Part shown: piece after piece, positions 60,101 through 64,000 of the stretch
Position numbering within the stretch: position 1 is the stretch's first letter
Layout: every line of letters begins with the position of its first letter
Assembly: GCF_901709675.1 (NCBI RefSeq)
Contig: NC_051087.1
Location: forward strand, 168,501 to 232,500
DNA length: 64,000 nt
Source: Syngnathus acus
Taxonomy: Eukaryota; Chordata; Actinopteri; Syngnathiformes; Syngnathidae
Direction of reading: 5' to 3'
Notes under the pieces: generated by a model
Database searches by the model: none
The model's input: the letters and a program-made list of their open reading frames with translations, nothing else
What the model was told of the DNA's origin: nothing
Position numbers and translations under genes: made by a program

Positions 60101-63100
60101 CGAAGGCCGAGCGCCACCAGCTTGAGGACGGCCTCGATGACAAAGACCAGCGTGAAGACGTAGTTGCAGTACTTGAGGATCTCCACCAGGTACTGTTCCA
60201 CACACACACGCGCACAGTGACGGCGCGTCGCGTATGGCGATGAGAGCGGGACTGTCGGTCGTTGTGGTTACCTGGGGCTGCTTGTAATGCTCCATGCTCA
60301 TGGTGAGCAGGTTGGTGAAGATGATGATGGTGATGAAGAGGTCCAGATAGTGGCTGGTGCACACGCTGTGGATGGAGCGACGCAGCGGCGAGTAGTCGGC
60401 GTAGTACGGCTTCTCCAGGGCCTCTGCGCGCGTGCGCGCGTGCGCACGTGCACCGCTATTATTTCACTGTGTGTGTGTGTGTGCGTGCGTGCGGAGAGGA
60501 GACATGCCGCCTCATAAATTCTGCCCCCACCCCCCCACAACATGCACGCACTTGAAGGCGTCTTTGGGCTTAAGCCCTTGGAAGGTTTTTGGCCATAGTC
60601 AAGCAACTCACTGCGGCGCCTCTTCTCCAGGCGCTTGCGTCGCTTCTCCTCGCGGAGGCGGGCCTCCTCCTCCTCCTGCTGCTGGCGACACTTGTGGAAG
60701 TTCTCCACCACCACGCCCACAAACATGTTGAGCACAAAGAAGCTGACGATGAGCAGGAAGGAGATGAAGAAGAGCAGCATCCACGGGTTGTTGTTGCGCA
60801 CGGGCTGAAAATAGAGCCTTTAGCCGCCAATCCAAGCCGGGCCGGGCCGGGCCGGCCGGGTCGGGTCGGGACGGGTCGCCCGCCGCACCTGCTGGTCCAC
60901 GCCGACCGCGTCCAGCCCGTCGTACATGATGCTGACCCAGCCGTCTTTGCACGACAGCACAAAGAGAGACATCAGCGCCTGCCAGACGGACATTTGGTTG
61001 ACATCAGATTGGCTGAGAGCGCTGACGGGCAGCCTTCCCCTGTCCCACCTGTCCCAGGTTGTCAAAGTTGTACTTCCTGCGTAGCCAGCGGTGGCCCGCA
61101 TCCAAGCACTGCGTCTTGTTGGTGATGCCGGTCACGTTGAAGCCGTCGCAGTGGAAGAACTTGCCTTTGAATAACTGCGCACACATCCGAGCGTCATGGG
61201 AGCGAGAGCGGCCTTTCTCGTGACGGATGCCAAACGGTTGGTGCGCAAACATGCCTCGCTCACCTGAACGCCCAGAATGCCAAAGACAATGAAGAAAGCG
61301 CAGCAGATGAGGACGATGTTGCCGATGGGCCTGAGCGACGTGATCAGCGTCTCCACCACCAGTTTGAGGCCCGGAGCTCGACTGATCACCCTGAAAGGGC
61401 GTGGCGGGCGGGCGGGCGCTCAGATCTCACGCGGCATACCCGGAAGGGCGGGCAGGCGCTGGGGCGGGTTGGCGGCACCTGAGCGGTCGCAGGGTGCGCA
61501 GCAGCCGCAGGACGCGCAGGATGCCCAGGATGCGGTTGCCGCCCGCCACCGCCGAGGCCAGGATGTCCGCCAGGGACACGGCCACCAGGACCCCGTCCAG
61601 GATGTTCCAGCTGCTCTGCAGATAGACGCCCTCTCCAAAGCACACGCCCAAGGCCACCACCTGCGCCAAAGCACCGCCACTCCGGTCCAAAAATGGCCTC
61701 CTGGCGCATGCGCGCGCGCTCGCTCGCTCGCTCGCTCACCTTGATCATCATTTCGCCCACAAAGATGAGAGTGAAGATGTGGTTGGACACGCTGAGGAAG
61801 GCGCGCTCCTGGACAAGCACAGGCACAGAGAATGAAAAACATGGCACCTTGGCGTCAGACAAATTGCCAAGATGGAGGTGAGTCAGTCCATTTGTCAGAC
61901 GCGTGATTGGTATGACTTGTGTGACAGTCGGCGTGTGTCACCATGCTGTGCGGATGAATGTCGGGCCTCTCCAGCGCAATGGTGATGCAGTTGAGGAAGA
62001 TGAAGAGCAGGATGATGTGGTCAAACATCTTGTGGCCCATGGTCTTCTGGCACCACAGCCTGAAGCTGCACGCACACACGCACAGGCACTGTAAAGAGCG
62101 TTTGGACTCAGGCGCTGCAGCAGGGCCTTTACCGGTTGCCCGGAGCAAAGACGAAGAATGACCAGTCGCCGTGCTGGGCGCACCACTCGGGCTGGTACGG
62201 CTCCAGCACTTTGCGCACTTTCTGGTACAAAGTCTGCAAGGGCACAGAAGGAGCGACATCAACGCCACCGGCGCTTTCCCAATTCAAAGAGCGGTCAAAG
62301 AGACCGACCGACCGAGCGACCGACTGACCGACCGACCGACCGACCGACCGACCGACCGACCTCGTCCGCATCGTCGGAAGCAGCGGCCGTCCGGCTGCGC
62401 TGGGACAGCGGCGACTCCATCTCGGCCGACCGGCCCGGGCTCTGCGGGGGCCCCTCCGTTGACGACGACAATGCGGGCAGGCCTAGCGTGTCTTGGCGTT
62501 GAAAAAGCTGCCGAGAGAAAAAAGGCCACTCGGAGCGAGCGGAAACGTGACAAGCGCGTCGGAGCAAAGTTGATTGTTACAGAGACCAATTGCCCAATGG
62601 TCGTCACGTGCTGGCTAAGCGCCTTATCCGAATGGCTCACCGGCGACCTCTGCTGCTGGAGGCTCTCCACCGCGCTGGCGTAGATCACGATGGGCGTGGC
62701 TTCCGCCTGCCCGACGACAGGCATGGACGCCCTGGGGTTCAGGGGACCGTTGGGGCTGCCGATCATGGCCCAGATCTTCAGCTCTTGCAAGGTGAAAAAA
62801 AAAGTTGAGTCCAGAGCAAGATGGCGCTTCTCAAGCCCCCGGCGGCGGCGGCGGCGGGCGACCCACCGGCGGCGTACAACTCCCTCAGCTTCTCCTCGTC
62901 CTCGTACGACAGCGAGCGGGCCTCATTGTCCCAATCCGAGCGGCTGGCGTCACCCTAAAAGCCAGACGCACAAAAGCCGAGGCTCCCGAAAGCAAGATCG
63001 CGGCGGCGGCGGCGGCGCGGCGCCCGCCCTCACTTCGGCCTGGAAGCCTTCCACCAAGATGGCCACCAGCAGGTTGAAGAGGACGTAGTTGCCGAAGGTC

Positions 63101-64000
63101 ATGAGCGCCACAAAGTAGAGCGCCGCCAGCGGCGTGGTGGACGCCATGCCGTTGTACAGGACGGCGTTCCAGTCCTCCTGCGTCAGGATCTGCCGGGACA
63201 CACAATGGCTGCGGGACACGGGCCAGCCAGCAAAAAGCTCTCAACGTGCCAGCGAGCGGAACCTGGAAGACGGTGACGGTGGCCCAAAGCAGCGAGTCAA
63301 AGTTCTTCCTGTCGGGGAGCGTGTCTCCGCTGTCTTGGCGCAAGCCAAACTTGCATCCAAACAGGTGCATGCCCAGGATGCTGCTCCGGAGACGGACGGC
63401 GTGCGTGATGGATGGATGGACGGATGGACGGACGGCAAAGCTCTCCCATAGCCCCCCCCCCCTTACCTGAAGATGAAAATGAAGAGCACGAGCAGCATGC
63501 AGAAGGTGGCCACGTTGTCCATGGTCTTGACGAGCACCAGCAGCTGCCTCCTCAGCGCCGGCAGGAAGCGCACCAACTTGAGAACCCGCAGCAGGCGGAA
63601 GGTCCGCAGCACCGACAGGCCGCCCTGCGCCTGGCCCGCCACCTCCCACACGCTGCGGTGGCACACGCGGCGTTACTCGCACGCACGCGCGCACAAGACT
63701 GGCGGCGGCGGCGGCGACGGCACCTGATGACGACGATGACGCCGTCGAAGCCGTCGTACGGGTTCTTGACGTAGCCCCAGAGGCCGAGCGCCGCCACTTT
63801 GAGCAGCATCTCCAGGCTGAAGACGCTGGTGAACACCACGTTGCTGATCTCCAACATGTCCGTCAGCTCCTGCGGCTGCACACATCGGGACACCTTCAAA
63901 TCCAATGGTTCCACTTTCAAATGGACATTTTGGAAGTCAATGTCACGAACCTGCTGGTGGTACTCGATTCCCATGGACAGCGTGTTGATGAGGATGGCCA
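57176..64000 (-). CDS. cacna1i: T-type calcium channel alpha-1I (Cav3.3), 3' 26 exons, 5' end outside window
   Basis: Low-voltage-activated Ca2+ channel pore subunit (family knowledge). Exons: 63951-64000+, 63724-63875, 63467-63652, 63263-63380, 63034-63189, 62867-62954, 62641-62783, 62361-62507, 62133-62233, 61942-62065, 61740-61808, 61479-61660, 61264-61390, 61049-61174, 60889-60978, 60612-60804, 60272-60423, 60083-60192, 59757-59890, 59487-59557, 59106-59184, 58844-58965, 58480-58752, 58261-58387, 57727-58178, 57176-57646. About 1347 codons cover domains II-IV and the C-tail. Pore residues fit the T-type EEDD filter: TQEDW (II), CKDGW (III), STGDNW (IV). S4 segments are clear. [26 protein letters not shown] and [19 protein letters not shown] favour CACNA1I over CACNA1G/H. 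The II-III linker is only about 125 residues. The frame is open and no break is seen. Confidence 0.93.
59259..59317. repeat. CA and GGGA tracts in a cacna1i intron
   Basis: A (CA)n run (59260-59285) is followed by a (GGGA)n run (59294-59317). A GAAA-rich tract (59389-59440) lies further right in the same intron. Confidence 0.85.
62301..62360. repeat. (CGAC)n array overlapping a cacna1i donor
   Basis: About 14 tetranucleotide units. On the minus strand the repeat reads GTCGGTCG and supplies the GT donor of the exon at 62361-62507. Confidence 0.9.

Overview
This is nuclear DNA from a vertebrate, most likely a compact-genome teleost fish. The genes are split by short GT-AG introns, commonly 70-200 nt. 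Exons are GC-rich, and AT-rich gaps, microsatellites, a tRNA-derived SINE and a hAT-type MITE lie between or inside genes. Every recognisable protein is a one-to-one match to a conserved vertebrate gene. There are no bacterial operons, phages or CRISPR arrays.

Layout, left to right. gtpbp2 (+, 1403-4977) and rrp36 (+, 6062-7840) come first. A spliced minus-strand transcript that appears to carry two tandem microprotein ORFs (8139-8442) follows. Next are a MAL-family gene (-, 9633-11030) with a hAT MITE in intron 1, a weak plus-strand exon candidate (12199-12386), snrpb2 (-, 12516-13609), kif16b (+, 14674-21254) and gas8/drc4 (-, 21486-24686). Then come ndufaf5 (-, 25605-27953), irf2bp2 (-, 28934-30534), aftph (-, 31764-35191), tomm20 (+, 37567-38703), aplf (-, 39197-41489) and btbd3 (-, 42716-45059). 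The window ends with a map1lc3c-like gene (+, 46044-46957), rab1a (-, 47897-50019), ppp3r1 (-, 51881-54096), cnrip1 (-, 54781-56121) and the 3' two-thirds of cacna1i (-, 57176 to beyond 64000). Exon models were built by hand from reading frame, splice sites and remembered human orthologues. Nearly all close to an exact codon count from ATG to stop.

The genes do not form one pathway. They are housekeeping or signalling genes for ribosome biogenesis, U2 snRNP, endosome transport, motile cilia, complex I assembly, outer-membrane import, clathrin traffic, DNA repair, autophagy, Rab traffic, calcineurin and T-type calcium current. From memory of human maps, the order mixes blocks from 6p21, 20p12, 1q42-43, 2p13-14 and 22q13, as expected after the teleost genome duplication and rearrangement.

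I found no clearly new biological system. The most useful leads are the two tandem microprotein ORFs, the duplicated RFX X-box unit upstream of gas8, an alternative ppp3r1 first exon that would remove the myristoylation signal, the nearly touching kif16b and gas8 3' ends, and the well-bounded hAT MITE and SINE.
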